This document shows, one piece after another, positions 1 to 6,075 of a stretch of 11,753 nucleotides of DNA. Position numbers and translations under genes: made by a program. The first letter of the stretch is position 1, and the number at the start of each line of letters is the position of its first letter. Source of the stretch: Candidatus Hydrogenedentota bacterium. Its GTDB lineage: Bacteria > Hydrogenedentota > Hydrogenedentia > Hydrogenedentales > SLHB01. Under the pieces are notes generated by a model that was given only the letters and a program-made list of their open reading frames with translations, searched no databases and was not told where the DNA came from. The stretch is from assembly GCA_029262095.1 (NCBI GenBank), contig JAJDAB010000628.1:1-11753 (forward strand). The letters run 5' to 3'.

Positions 1-1
1 T

Positions 2-1444
2 GCCGCACCGACGCCAAGCACCGGAAAGATTTATTGGTCCGATAGAGGCGACGACCTAATCAGCCGCGCGGATAATAACGGGACCAACGTCGAAGACATC
101 ACTTCGTCAGGCGTCAATGACCCCTACGGAATTGGAATTGATGAAACGGGCGGCAAGGTCTATTGGGCTGATCGGGGCGACAACACAATTGAGCGATCAG
201 ACCTTGACGGTGCGAATCCGCAAACGATTGTATCCGACCTGAACAATCCCGAAGCGCTTGTGGTCGATTTCGAAGCCGGGAAAGTCTACTGGGGTGATGA
301 CGGCGACGATAAGATTTCGCGATCCGATCTTGATGGTTCAAATGTGGAAGATGTCATCACTGGCATCAGCGCGGGTCCAGATTTCATGACACTCGACCTC
401 GTGAACGACAAAATCTACTGGACTGAAGCTGGCAGCAGCGGTCGCGTCGTCTGGGCGGACATGGACGGCTCGAACGTGCAAGCCCTCGTCACAGGGTTAG
501 ACGCAGGCGGCGTTGCAGTGTATCCGGCCAACAACAAACTCTATTGGGTAGACGAAGGCGCGAATGAAATCTGGTGGGCCGATCTGGATGGCGCTAATTC
601 CGCGTCGATCATCACTGGTTTGGCCAACCCACAGACGATTTCGATTGACTTCGGTGAGGACAAAATCTACTGGACGGATTCGAGTGATGGCACCATCGAG
701 CGGGCGGACCTTGATGGATCGAACGTTGAAGTTGTCGTGACGGGACGGAACGATCCGCGCGGCCTCATCGTAGGCGATTTGGCGTCGGACGGCACGCCGT
801 ATTCACCACCGGCCGGTGGTGGGTCCATCGTCTTCGAGTCATTCACCGAAACAAAAGAGAGCAGCAATACTGACAACATAGATCTATCAACACCATCTGG
901 GACAAGCACCGGCGACCTGCTCATCGCGGCATTGGCCGTTGACCGAAATGAGTCATTGTCAGCGCCGGGCGGCTGGACGGCTATTGACGTGAACGGTGCC
1001 TCGGAAGTGACGTTTGGCGTTTGGTACAAGATTGCCAGCGGGTCCGAACCCGGTACACACAACTTCACGTGGGGGTCCAACGAGGAGGCATATGGATGGG
1101 TAATGCGATTCACAGGACACGACGCGGCGGCGCCAATAAACGCCTCCTCCACGGATAGCGGTACATCAAGTTCTCCGAACAGCCCGAGCGTTACGACGAC
1201 AGTCGCGAAGGCAATGATCTTACGTCTTGGTGGATTCGACGATGACGACATCACGGTGGACAATCCAGGGCTGTCCAGTCACACAACAATCACCATGGAC
1301 GAGAGCGGCGGTGGAAACAGTTCCGCGTCTGGCGGCGCAGGCTACTTTGAGCAGACAGCCGCTGGTGCAAGCGGTACCTCAAGTTTCAGTCTGAGCGGAA
1401 ACGAACAATACCGTACGGTGACGATTGCAATTGCACCGAACTAA
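2..1444 (+). CDS. YWTD-repeat beta-propeller protein with C-terminal beta-rich domain (5' partial)
   Basis: The reading frame is open from the window edge, so the true start and N-terminus are missing; 480 residues are visible. Six LY/YWTD-type repeats of 42-43 residues begin (at the K-I/V/L-Y-W motif) at bases 26, 155, 281, 410, 536 and 662. Each continues with an Asp-rich turn and then an (R/W)(S/A)D-(L/M)DG-(S/A)N segment. Six such repeats are the number of blades in LDL-receptor-type propellers, so the propeller may be complete, entered through an Ala/Pro/Thr stretch (AAPTPSTG). A Pro/Gly linker (SPPAGGGS, around base 803-827) leads to a domain of about 200 residues rich in Ser, Thr and Gly, with motifs GDLLIAALAVD, GVWYKIASGSEPG, YGWVMRFTGHD, LRLGGFDDDD and a final YRTVTIAIAP. 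I recall this C-terminal domain from secreted proteins of environmental bacteria but cannot name its family. The protein is presumably extracellular and may bind proteins or glycans. It ends 18 bp before the pilM-like gene, so it is probably co-transcribed with it and could be a surface or pilus-associated component. That role is inference; the missing N-terminus would decide. Confidence 0.85.
   Translation, partial: AAPTPSTGKIYWSDRGDDLISRADNNGTNVEDITSSGVNDPYGIGIDETGGKVYWADRGDNTIERSDLDGANPQTIVSDLNNPEALVVDFEAGKVYWGDDGDDKISRSDLDGSNVEDVITGISAGPDFMTLDLVNDKIYWTEAGSSGRVVWADMDGSNVQALVTGLDAGGVAVYPANNKLYWVDEGANEIWWADLDGANSASIITGLANPQTISIDFGEDKIYWTDSSDGTIERADLDGSNVEVVVTGRNDPRGLIVGDLASDGTPYSPPAGGGSIVFESFTETKESSNTDNIDLSTPSGTSTGDLLIAALAVDRNESLSAPGGWTAIDVNGASEVTFGVWYKIASGSEPGTHNFTWGSNEEAYGWVMRFTGHDAAAPINASSTDSGTSSSPNSPSVTTTVAKAMILRLGGFDDDDITVDNPGLSSHTTITMDESGGGNSSASGGAGYFEQTAAGASGTSSFSLSGNEQYRTVTIAIAPN
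26..787 (+). repeat. Six tandem YWTD/LY propeller repeats within the CDS
   Basis: Tandem protein-level repeat with units starting at bases 26, 155, 281, 410, 536 and 662, spaced 129, 126, 129, 126 and 126 bp. The DNA copies are diverged, so this is an old intragenic duplication and not a recent expansion. The most constant parts are the KIYW-type strand and the DLDGSN-type turn. In the fourth and fifth units the middle strand carries Trp (VVWADMDG, IWWADLDG) in place of the usual Arg-Ala/Ser-Asp. Confidence 0.85.
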
Positions 1445-1462
1445 ACGGAGTGTGAAAAAGCT

Positions 1463-2548
1463 ATGGCGTTACTAAGCCGAAATCGAGAATATACCCCCAT
1501 TGGCCTTGATATCGAGAACGGCGTGATTTGCGCCGTGCAATTCAAACGGTCGCGTAAGGGCTTAAAGATCCATGCAACGGCGAAATCCGTAGCGGTCTCC
1601 GGTGAAACGGATCGGAATCCGGTCGCGGAACTTCAATCTGCAATTGACGGTGCGAATTTTGTCGGCCGCAATGTTGTCTCTTCCATCTCCAATACAGAAA
1701 TGGACGTCCGCCCATTACAACTGCCCGCCGAAATCGACTCCGATCAACATCCCGGATTTTGGGAGGCCGTGCGGATGGAGGCTTCCTCGTGCTTGTTGTA
1801 TACCGCCGAGGAGGCCGTGCTGGACTATTTGCCCCTGGATGCGGAGCCCGGCCAAACGAAAAATGGCCTGCAGGTCTTGCTGATCGCCGCCCGAAAGGAA
1901 TGTGTAAACCGTCACTTAGCGCTCCTGCGCGCGGCGGGTTTGCGGTCGGTACACCTCGACGTTGGAGGATGTGCGGCAGCGCGTTTGGTTGGACGCAATG
2001 ATGAATTCTTCGCCATCGTAGATTACGGTCCCGAATGTACGTCCGTGACCATGGCGAAGGGTAAGCGACTTCTATTTTCTCGGGCAATTCGCACGGGAAA
2101 TAGTGCGCTCACGGCCGCTGTCACCAAAGGGCTCGGAGTTGACGAAAACGATGCCATTCACATGTTGCGCACCGTAGGCCTCCGCGCGGATTCTCGATCG
2201 AATGCTTGGATGAAATCGGTGGAAGAGCACGGGCGCATGAGTCGTGCGGATCTCGCTTCCACCATTTACGAGACGTGCTATGACGTTCTCGACGCGTTCT
2301 CCGGCGAAATTCGCCGCTCCCTGGAATATTTCTCCGCACAACGTCCGGATTTCGCTCCGGAAAAAGTTATTTTGGCAGGCCCACTATTGCCCCTAAATAT
2401 CGATCACTGCTTAAGTTCCACGCTTCCATTGCCGATACAACTAGCGGACAGTCTATCCGCGTTTGCAGAAGGCAGCGCGGAGCCTGGCCACCGCGATCCG
2501 GCGTTCGTGGTGGCTGCGGGACTGGCGATGCGGGGAGAAGCAGCATGA
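1463..2548 (+). CDS. pilM: PilM-like actin-fold ATPase of type IV pilus/T2SS alignment complex
   Basis: 361-residue cytoplasmic protein without membrane segments. In type IV pili, PilM is an actin-like ATP-binding protein that binds the N-terminal tail of PilN and links the inner-membrane alignment complex to the motor. Visible landmarks are the first phosphate-binding loop IGLDIENGVI (residues 13-22), the SISNTEMDVRPLQLP region (74-88), LQVLLIAARKE (136-146), the second phosphate region AIVDYGPECTSVTMAKG (184-200) followed by LLFSRAIRTG, and ILAGPLLPL near the C-terminus. Length agrees with PilM (about 350 aa). The partner PilN-like gene overlaps its stop codon (ATGA at 2545-2548). GGAG at 1447-1450 lies 12 nt before the ATG, a rather long spacing. 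In type II systems the equivalent is the cytoplasmic part of GspL; here it is a separate protein, which favours a pilus-type arrangement. ATP binding was not tested beyond motif inspection. Confidence 0.85.
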   Translation: MALLSRNREYTPIGLDIENGVICAVQFKRSRKGLKIHATAKSVAVSGETDRNPVAELQSAIDGANFVGRNVVSSISNTEMDVRPLQLPAEIDSDQHPGFWEAVRMEASSCLLYTAEEAVLDYLPLDAEPGQTKNGLQVLLIAARKECVNRHLALLRAAGLRSVHLDVGGCAAARLVGRNDEFFAIVDYGPECTSVTMAKGKRLLFSRAIRTGNSALTAAVTKGLGVDENDAIHMLRTVGLRADSRSNAWMKSVEEHGRMSRADLASTIYETCYDVLDAFSGEIRRSLEYFSAQRPDFAPEKVILAGPLLPLNIDHCLSSTLPLPIQLADSLSAFAEGSAEPGHRDPAFVVAAGLAMRGEAA

Positions 2549-3120
2549 AGACAAGCGTAGATCTCTACCCAGAGGAATTTTACGCATACGTTTCTGTCCG
2601 GCGGCGGTTGTTGCTCTGGTCGGGCCTATTCGTTGCGGTCATTACGGCCATCTCAATCGCCTCGCTGTCCCTGTGGCGTGAAGTAGGAAACGCCGAGACG
2701 AACTTGTCCGTACTGGAAGCTCAAGTACAAGGTATGGAGCTATGGGGTGCTCAGTTAACGCCACTCGTCGCGGACTTGGAATCCGCTCAAGAGCGCCAAC
2801 GGGTCCTCGGACAGTTGGTGAACGAGCCTGCTTGGAGCGCACTACTCAACGAAATGGGGACGTCCACCGGCGATCGCGTTTGGCTACGTGAATTCAATGT
2901 CGACACGGAGTCTCGTCAAGCCGAATCGGGCGAAACAGAAATAGCGCGGTCGATTTCGATCTTCGGTTATGCGGAGTCTGCAGATGATTTCGTCGACTTT
3001 ATGGCCGCGCTTGCTGCATCAGAAATGGTCACGGACGTCGATCAGGAGTATGCCCGCAAATCAGCTGAGTTCGAAGACGATGACATTCTTGAGTTTAAAC
3101 TCGAAGCCAGAATAATTTAG
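2545..3120 (+). CDS. pilN: PilN-like inner-membrane alignment protein
   Basis: 191 residues. The short N-terminal tail carries VDLYPEEF (residues 5-12), matching the place and pattern of the INLLP motif by which PilN docks into PilM. One membrane segment follows at about 21-44 (LLLWSGLFVAVITAISIASL), then a probable coiled coil (about 45-95) and an alpha/beta periplasmic domain ending in LEFKLEARII. This is the PilN/GspL-C architecture, and PilN forms a heterodimer with PilO in the periplasm. The start overlaps the pilM stop in an ATGA junction and is preceded by GGGGAG at 2532-2537, 7 nt upstream. Sequence conservation in this family is low, so the call rests on topology, the N-terminal motif and gene order. 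Confidence 0.78.
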   Translation: MKTSVDLYPEEFYAYVSVRRRLLLWSGLFVAVITAISIASLSLWREVGNAETNLSVLEAQVQGMELWGAQLTPLVADLESAQERQRVLGQLVNEPAWSALLNEMGTSTGDRVWLREFNVDTESRQAESGETEIARSISIFGYAESADDFVDFMAALAASEMVTDVDQEYARKSAEFEDDDILEFKLEARII

Positions 3121-3124
3121 CGCT

Positions 3125-3691
3125 ATGAACGTACAAGCGCTCGGAAAAATACCGAAACGTCGAATCGATCAGGTGATGCTGGCACTCACCGTGATTGTTG
3201 CTGCTGGTTTGGCCGTCGCATTTCTGGGGAGGGGCGTATCGGCGTTGAGGTATGTCAAATCGCAGGAAGAATCCCTCGTGGAGCGGTTGGAATACTTGAC
3301 GGAAGTCGCGGCGATGTTTGGAGAGGGTGAGGAAACCCTGACGTTCTTGCAGGAACGAACGGAACAATTGAACGAACGTCTGCCCATGCGAGTCGACTAT
3401 CAATCGTTCTATTCGACATTGACCAATATCGCGGAACGCGAAGGCGTGGACCTGCTGGAAGTCACCCAACAGGACATTCGATCCGAGCCCGATTATCTCG
3501 AACTGCCCGTTGCAATTAGGGCAGAAGCAACCTATGAAGACTTGTATGCCTTTCTCAATGGGCTCCGCACCATGCCCAGATTGGTGAAGGTTTTTTCTAT
3601 CGAGATCGGCATGACCGATGAAATTCCAATTTGTTCTGTCGATTTGGACATTCGAATATATTCCGTAAATGTGGCGAACATCGATGAGTGA
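3125..3691 (+). CDS. pilO: PilO-like inner-membrane alignment protein
   Basis: 188 residues. A short basic cytoplasmic tail (GKIPKRRIDQ) leads to one membrane segment at about 17-36 and a long charged coiled coil (about 43-87, KSQEESLVERLEYL and LQERTEQLNERLP). A C-terminal ferredoxin-like domain follows; its element VDYQSFYSTLTNIAEREGV (90-108), the central YEDLYAFLNGLRTMPRLVKV (137-156) and the final strand DLDIRIYSV are typical of PilO/GspM-type proteins. It starts 4 bp after the pilN stop with no convincing Shine-Dalgarno sequence, so translation is probably coupled. PilO pairs with PilN to hold PilP below the secretin. The assignment rests on architecture and position. Confidence 0.78.
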   Translation: MNVQALGKIPKRRIDQVMLALTVIVAAGLAVAFLGRGVSALRYVKSQEESLVERLEYLTEVAAMFGEGEETLTFLQERTEQLNERLPMRVDYQSFYSTLTNIAEREGVDLLEVTQQDIRSEPDYLELPVAIRAEATYEDLYAFLNGLRTMPRLVKVFSIEIGMTDEIPICSVDLDIRIYSVNVANIDE

Positions 3692-4256
3692 GCGCAAAAG
3701 TCTCATTCCGCCCAACGCGCAAGTCCCGCTCGCGCTTCTCCTCGGGATACTATTTGCTGGCCTCCTGTATTGGCGCTTCGCACCGGATGGCGACAAGGAA
3801 TCACGAAAAGTCGTCGTGGTGAGCCAAGCGAATTATTCGCTGGAGGAAGTGCGTGGCCTAATTGAGGACGTTAGACGCGACGATTTTTCGCCCTCTGAAC
3901 TCGAATCCACCGCTGAAACCCTTGACGACGACCCGTTCCTCTGGGACGCATTGGCCCCGGTGGAGCCGGTCGTTGCACTGCCGGAAGAGCCGGATACAGC
4001 CGAAGAAGATGCGCTGGAAGAACGCAACGAACGGCTGGCAGAGCTGCAACTCTCCGGCACCATGTTCATCGGTCGCAAAGGTTTCGCAATCATTAACGGA
4101 CAACACCTTCGGACCGGCGACAAGATCGCTGGCTTTACTTTGAATCACATAAATGAACGGACTGCAGTCTTGGTGGATGAATACGGAGCGGAAGAATTGG
4201 AGATCGCATTCGATTCGCTGTTGCCGTTTATGGATAAAACGGAGGCAGGATCATGA
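3684..4256 (+). CDS. PilP/GspC-like inner-membrane to secretin connector
   Basis: 190 residues from the ATG at 3684, which overlaps the pilO stop by 8 nt; a second in-frame ATG at 3669 would overlap further and add only MWRTS. One membrane segment (about 13-32, VPLALLLGILFAGLLYW) anchors it. A flexible acidic, proline-rich stretch (about 50-115) contains DDDPFLWD, reminiscent of the DPF motif of PilP. The C-terminal beta-rich module (about 117-176: LQLSGTMFIGRKGFAIINGQ, LRTGDKIAGFTLNHI, AVLVDEYGAEELEIAF) has the pattern of the PilP/GspC homology-region domain that contacts the secretin N0 domain. PilP is normally a lipoprotein, but this protein has no lipobox and is membrane-anchored like GspC. 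It overlaps the secretin gene by ATGA. A connector role is well supported; choosing PilP or GspC as the closer relative is not possible by eye. Confidence 0.75.
   Translation: MSERKSLIPPNAQVPLALLLGILFAGLLYWRFAPDGDKESRKVVVVSQANYSLEEVRGLIEDVRRDDFSPSELESTAETLDDDPFLWDALAPVEPVVALPEEPDTAEEDALEERNERLAELQLSGTMFIGRKGFAIINGQHLRTGDKIAGFTLNHINERTAVLVDEYGAEELEIAFDSLLPFMDKTEAGS
4241..4245 (+). promoter_or_regulatory. Ribosome binding site of the secretin gene
   Basis: GGAGG lies 7 nt before the ATG at 4253, inside the end of the preceding gene. It is the strongest Shine-Dalgarno sequence in the cluster and supports the start that overlaps the previous stop as ATGA. The secretin is needed in many more copies (12-15 per pore) than some of its partners, which would fit a stronger site; that link is inference. 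Confidence 0.7.
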
Positions 4257-5659
4257 CCCTTCGCCGAATCGTTCTGGCTTTCTGTCTTAACTTGGCGGCA
4301 TTACTCCACGCGTATGGCCAATTGGAAATCCCCTTGACCGGGTTAGTAGAACCGGTTGCCGTCGAGGGATCGGATCGCATCACATTGAACATGGAAAACG
4401 TCGATGTGACACTATTGTTGCGCCTCCTCTCGGATAGTCAACGGGTCAACATCATCGCTGGCCCGGATATTACGCAGACGATCTCGATCAACCTCTATGA
4501 CGCTACGTTCGAAAACGCGCTCAATGCCATCGTCGGCGCGGCAGGCTACACCTATCATGAAGCGGACGGCGTAATTTACGTGATGAGCGCAGAGCGGGCT
4601 GCAGTAGCACACCCAAGTATTTCTGATGCCGTCGTTCGAACGTTCAAAATCAATCACACTGACCGGGACGAATTATTGGAAATGGTGCAGGGATTTTTAT
4701 CCGAAGAAGGATTGGCGTTTCCCGCGCCCAACAAATCGATCGCAATTACCGATTCCACCCATCGCGTCGATCTGGTTGCCCAATTAATTGATTCGCTGGA
4801 CATACCACGCCGACAGGTGTTGATTGACACCCACATTATCAACGTAAATCGCAGCGACAACATGAACATCGGTGTCGGATTCGACACCATGCCTTTCAGC
4901 CTATTCGGACTTGAGGCGATGGGCGCCGGATTCGCTCAGTATTTTGCCGACGCCGCACTGGACAGCACCGGCTTCTTCGCCGGCACGATTCAGAACGACA
5001 GCCGCGTGTTCATTGAAGCGCTCGACGAGCGAGAGAATGTAGACATTCTCGCCGCGCCGAAGCTGATGGCGTTGGACGGTGAAGTCGCCCGGCTGCAGGT
5101 CGGCGATCGCCTCGGTTTCCGCATTACAACGACGACGGAGACATCGAGTCTACAGAGTGTTGAATTCCTAGAAGTCGGTACGGTCCTCGAAGTCACTCCG
5201 CATATCGCGGACGACGGCCTCATCCGCATGGAAATCAATCCCAAGGTCTCAAACGGCGTCGTGAGCGCACAAGGACTGCCTACGGAAAGCACGTCCGAAG
5301 TATCCACGCAGATGATCGTGAACGACGGATCTACGATCGTTATCGGCGGATTGTTGAACGCCACAAAAGGACGTATTCGATCGCAAATACCCATTCTCGG
5401 CGATCTTCCTGTCATCGGATGGCTATTCGGACGCAACACGTGGATTGACGACAAGAGCGAACTGGTTGTCTTAATTACGCCTCACATTGTCGGACCGAAC
5501 CCAACGCCCTATATGCAGATGAAAATCGATGCAGCGAGCCAGGAATTCGACGGGTTTGCGAACGAGGGCATTCTCAATATAGATCCGCACGCGCCAAACG
5601 AAGAAAAGCCGAAGAAAACCAAAGGCAGTCGTTGGCGCCAAATTCTCAAGGGCCAATAA
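4253..5659 (+). CDS. pilQ: Short secretin (PilQ/GspD-like outer-membrane pore)
   Basis: 468 residues. A signal peptide occupies about 1-23 (basic MTLRR, a hydrophobic core, then HAYGQ). An STN/N0-like domain covers about 43-112 (ITLNMENVDVTLLLRLLSDS through GVIYVMS) and one N1-type secretin_N domain about 127-187 (VVRTFKINHTDRDELLEMV, SIAITDSTHRVDLVAQLIDS). The secretin core is about 188-413, with LIDTHIINVN, LAAPKLMALDGEVARLQVGD, VGTVLEVTPHIADDG, VIGGLL and the family signature IPILGDLPVIGWLFG (379-393), closing with ELVVLITPHIV. It would form the multimeric pore through which a pilus or secreted protein crosses the outer membrane. It is short for a PilQ or GspD (commonly 600-750 aa): only one N1-type module is present, with no AMIN domains and no recognisable S-domain. 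A lysine-rich tail ends the protein. Secretin identity is certain; the subfamily is not. Confidence 0.92.
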   Translation: MTLRRIVLAFCLNLAALLHAYGQLEIPLTGLVEPVAVEGSDRITLNMENVDVTLLLRLLSDSQRVNIIAGPDITQTISINLYDATFENALNAIVGAAGYTYHEADGVIYVMSAERAAVAHPSISDAVVRTFKINHTDRDELLEMVQGFLSEEGLAFPAPNKSIAITDSTHRVDLVAQLIDSLDIPRRQVLIDTHIINVNRSDNMNIGVGFDTMPFSLFGLEAMGAGFAQYFADAALDSTGFFAGTIQNDSRVFIEALDERENVDILAAPKLMALDGEVARLQVGDRLGFRITTTTETSSLQSVEFLEVGTVLEVTPHIADDGLIRMEINPKVSNGVVSAQGLPTESTSEVSTQMIVNDGSTIVIGGLLNATKGRIRSQIPILGDLPVIGWLFGRNTWIDDKSELVVLITPHIVGPNPTPYMQMKIDAASQEFDGFANEGILNIDPHAPNEEKPKKTKGSRWRQILKGQ

Positions 5660-5660
5660 C

Positions 5661-6008
5661 ATGAAGCACTTTTTGTTGCACCACTCGCGTTCAACCGCGT
5701 TAGTAATCTTTGCCGCTGGATTTGTCGCGGGAATTACATGTGCGTCCTGGCCGTATGTATCGGCACAGCAGCGATTTGGCAAAGAAGACGTCAAGAGCGT
5801 TCCGAAGTCGTTTCTTGAGGGTGGCGACCGGGCCTATACGACGTTGAAAGAGATTGCCACATCCTCGAAGGCCGCTGCGGATTCGCTCGGGCGCATGGAA
5901 AAAAGTGCTCCCGATGCGGACAAGCGGCATCGGGAGCTTATGAAAAAAATGGATGCGTTAGATACGCGTTTGAAAGTCCTGAATGAAGTGATCGAGGACG
6001 CGATCTAG
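5661..6008 (+). CDS. Small exported or membrane-anchored coiled-coil protein, function unknown
   Basis: 115 residues, no family recognised. A basic N-terminus (MKHFLLHHSR) is followed by a hydrophobic segment (about 12-34, STALVIFAAGFVAGITCASW). A VSA-QQ sequence near residue 34 could be a signal peptidase cleavage site, or the segment could be a permanent anchor. The rest is charged and helical: ALDTRLKVLNEVIEDAI at the end suggests a coiled coil, and KSFLEGGDRAYTTLKEIA precedes it. The start is 1 bp after the secretin stop, with a weak AAGGG upstream, so it belongs to the same operon. By position it may be an accessory factor of the secretin or pilus (for example an assembly or peptidoglycan-spanning partner), but nothing in the sequence proves this. 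Its 3' part also encodes a strong hairpin on the opposite strand. Confidence 0.7.
   Translation: MKHFLLHHSRSTALVIFAAGFVAGITCASWPYVSAQQRFGKEDVKSVPKSFLEGGDRAYTTLKEIATSSKAAADSLGRMEKSAPDADKRHRELMKKMDALDTRLKVLNEVIEDAI
5899..5937 (-). terminator. Probable intrinsic terminator for recQ, inside the convergent gene
   Basis: A perfect 11-bp inverted repeat (GCTCCCGATGC at 5907-5917 and GCATCGGGAGC at 5927-5937, 9-nt loop) is followed on the minus strand by AC and then six T (5904-5899). On the plus strand the hairpin is followed by TTATG and has no T run, so the structure is directional. It lies about 140 bp beyond the recQ stop codon and within the coding sequence of the small coiled-coil protein. 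I infer it ends recQ transcription. Confidence 0.6.
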
Positions 6009-6029
6009 CGCGACACTCGGATCTCTGGG

Positions 6030-6047
6030 TTCCCGCCTTCGCGGGAA
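6030..6047. repeat. dRS3/REP-like palindrome between convergent genes
   Basis: TTCCCGCCTTCGCGGGAA forms a 7-bp stem with a CTTC loop, within a context reading CTGGG-palindrome-TGACGG. This resembles the short intergenic palindromes found in many copies in various bacterial genomes, such as the neisserial dRS3 type (ATTCCC...GGGAAT). Only one copy is in the window, so its status as a dispersed repeat is from recollection. It sits in the 67-bp gap between two convergent genes and may also act as a weak bidirectional transcript end, although no T run follows on either strand. Confidence 0.6.
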
Positions 6048-6075
6048 TGACGGTATTGGATAAGGCGCTTTTGTC

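Noticed and set aside
667..1263. Minus-strand open frame of 198 codons opposite the propeller gene
   Set aside because: The plus strand carries clear YWTD repeats and the conserved C-terminal domain; the antisense frame has none.
3095..3796. Long minus-strand open frame (233 codons) opposite pilO and the pilP/gspC-like gene
   Set aside because: It covers two genes with clear family architecture and proper operon junctions, and its translation has no recognisable features.
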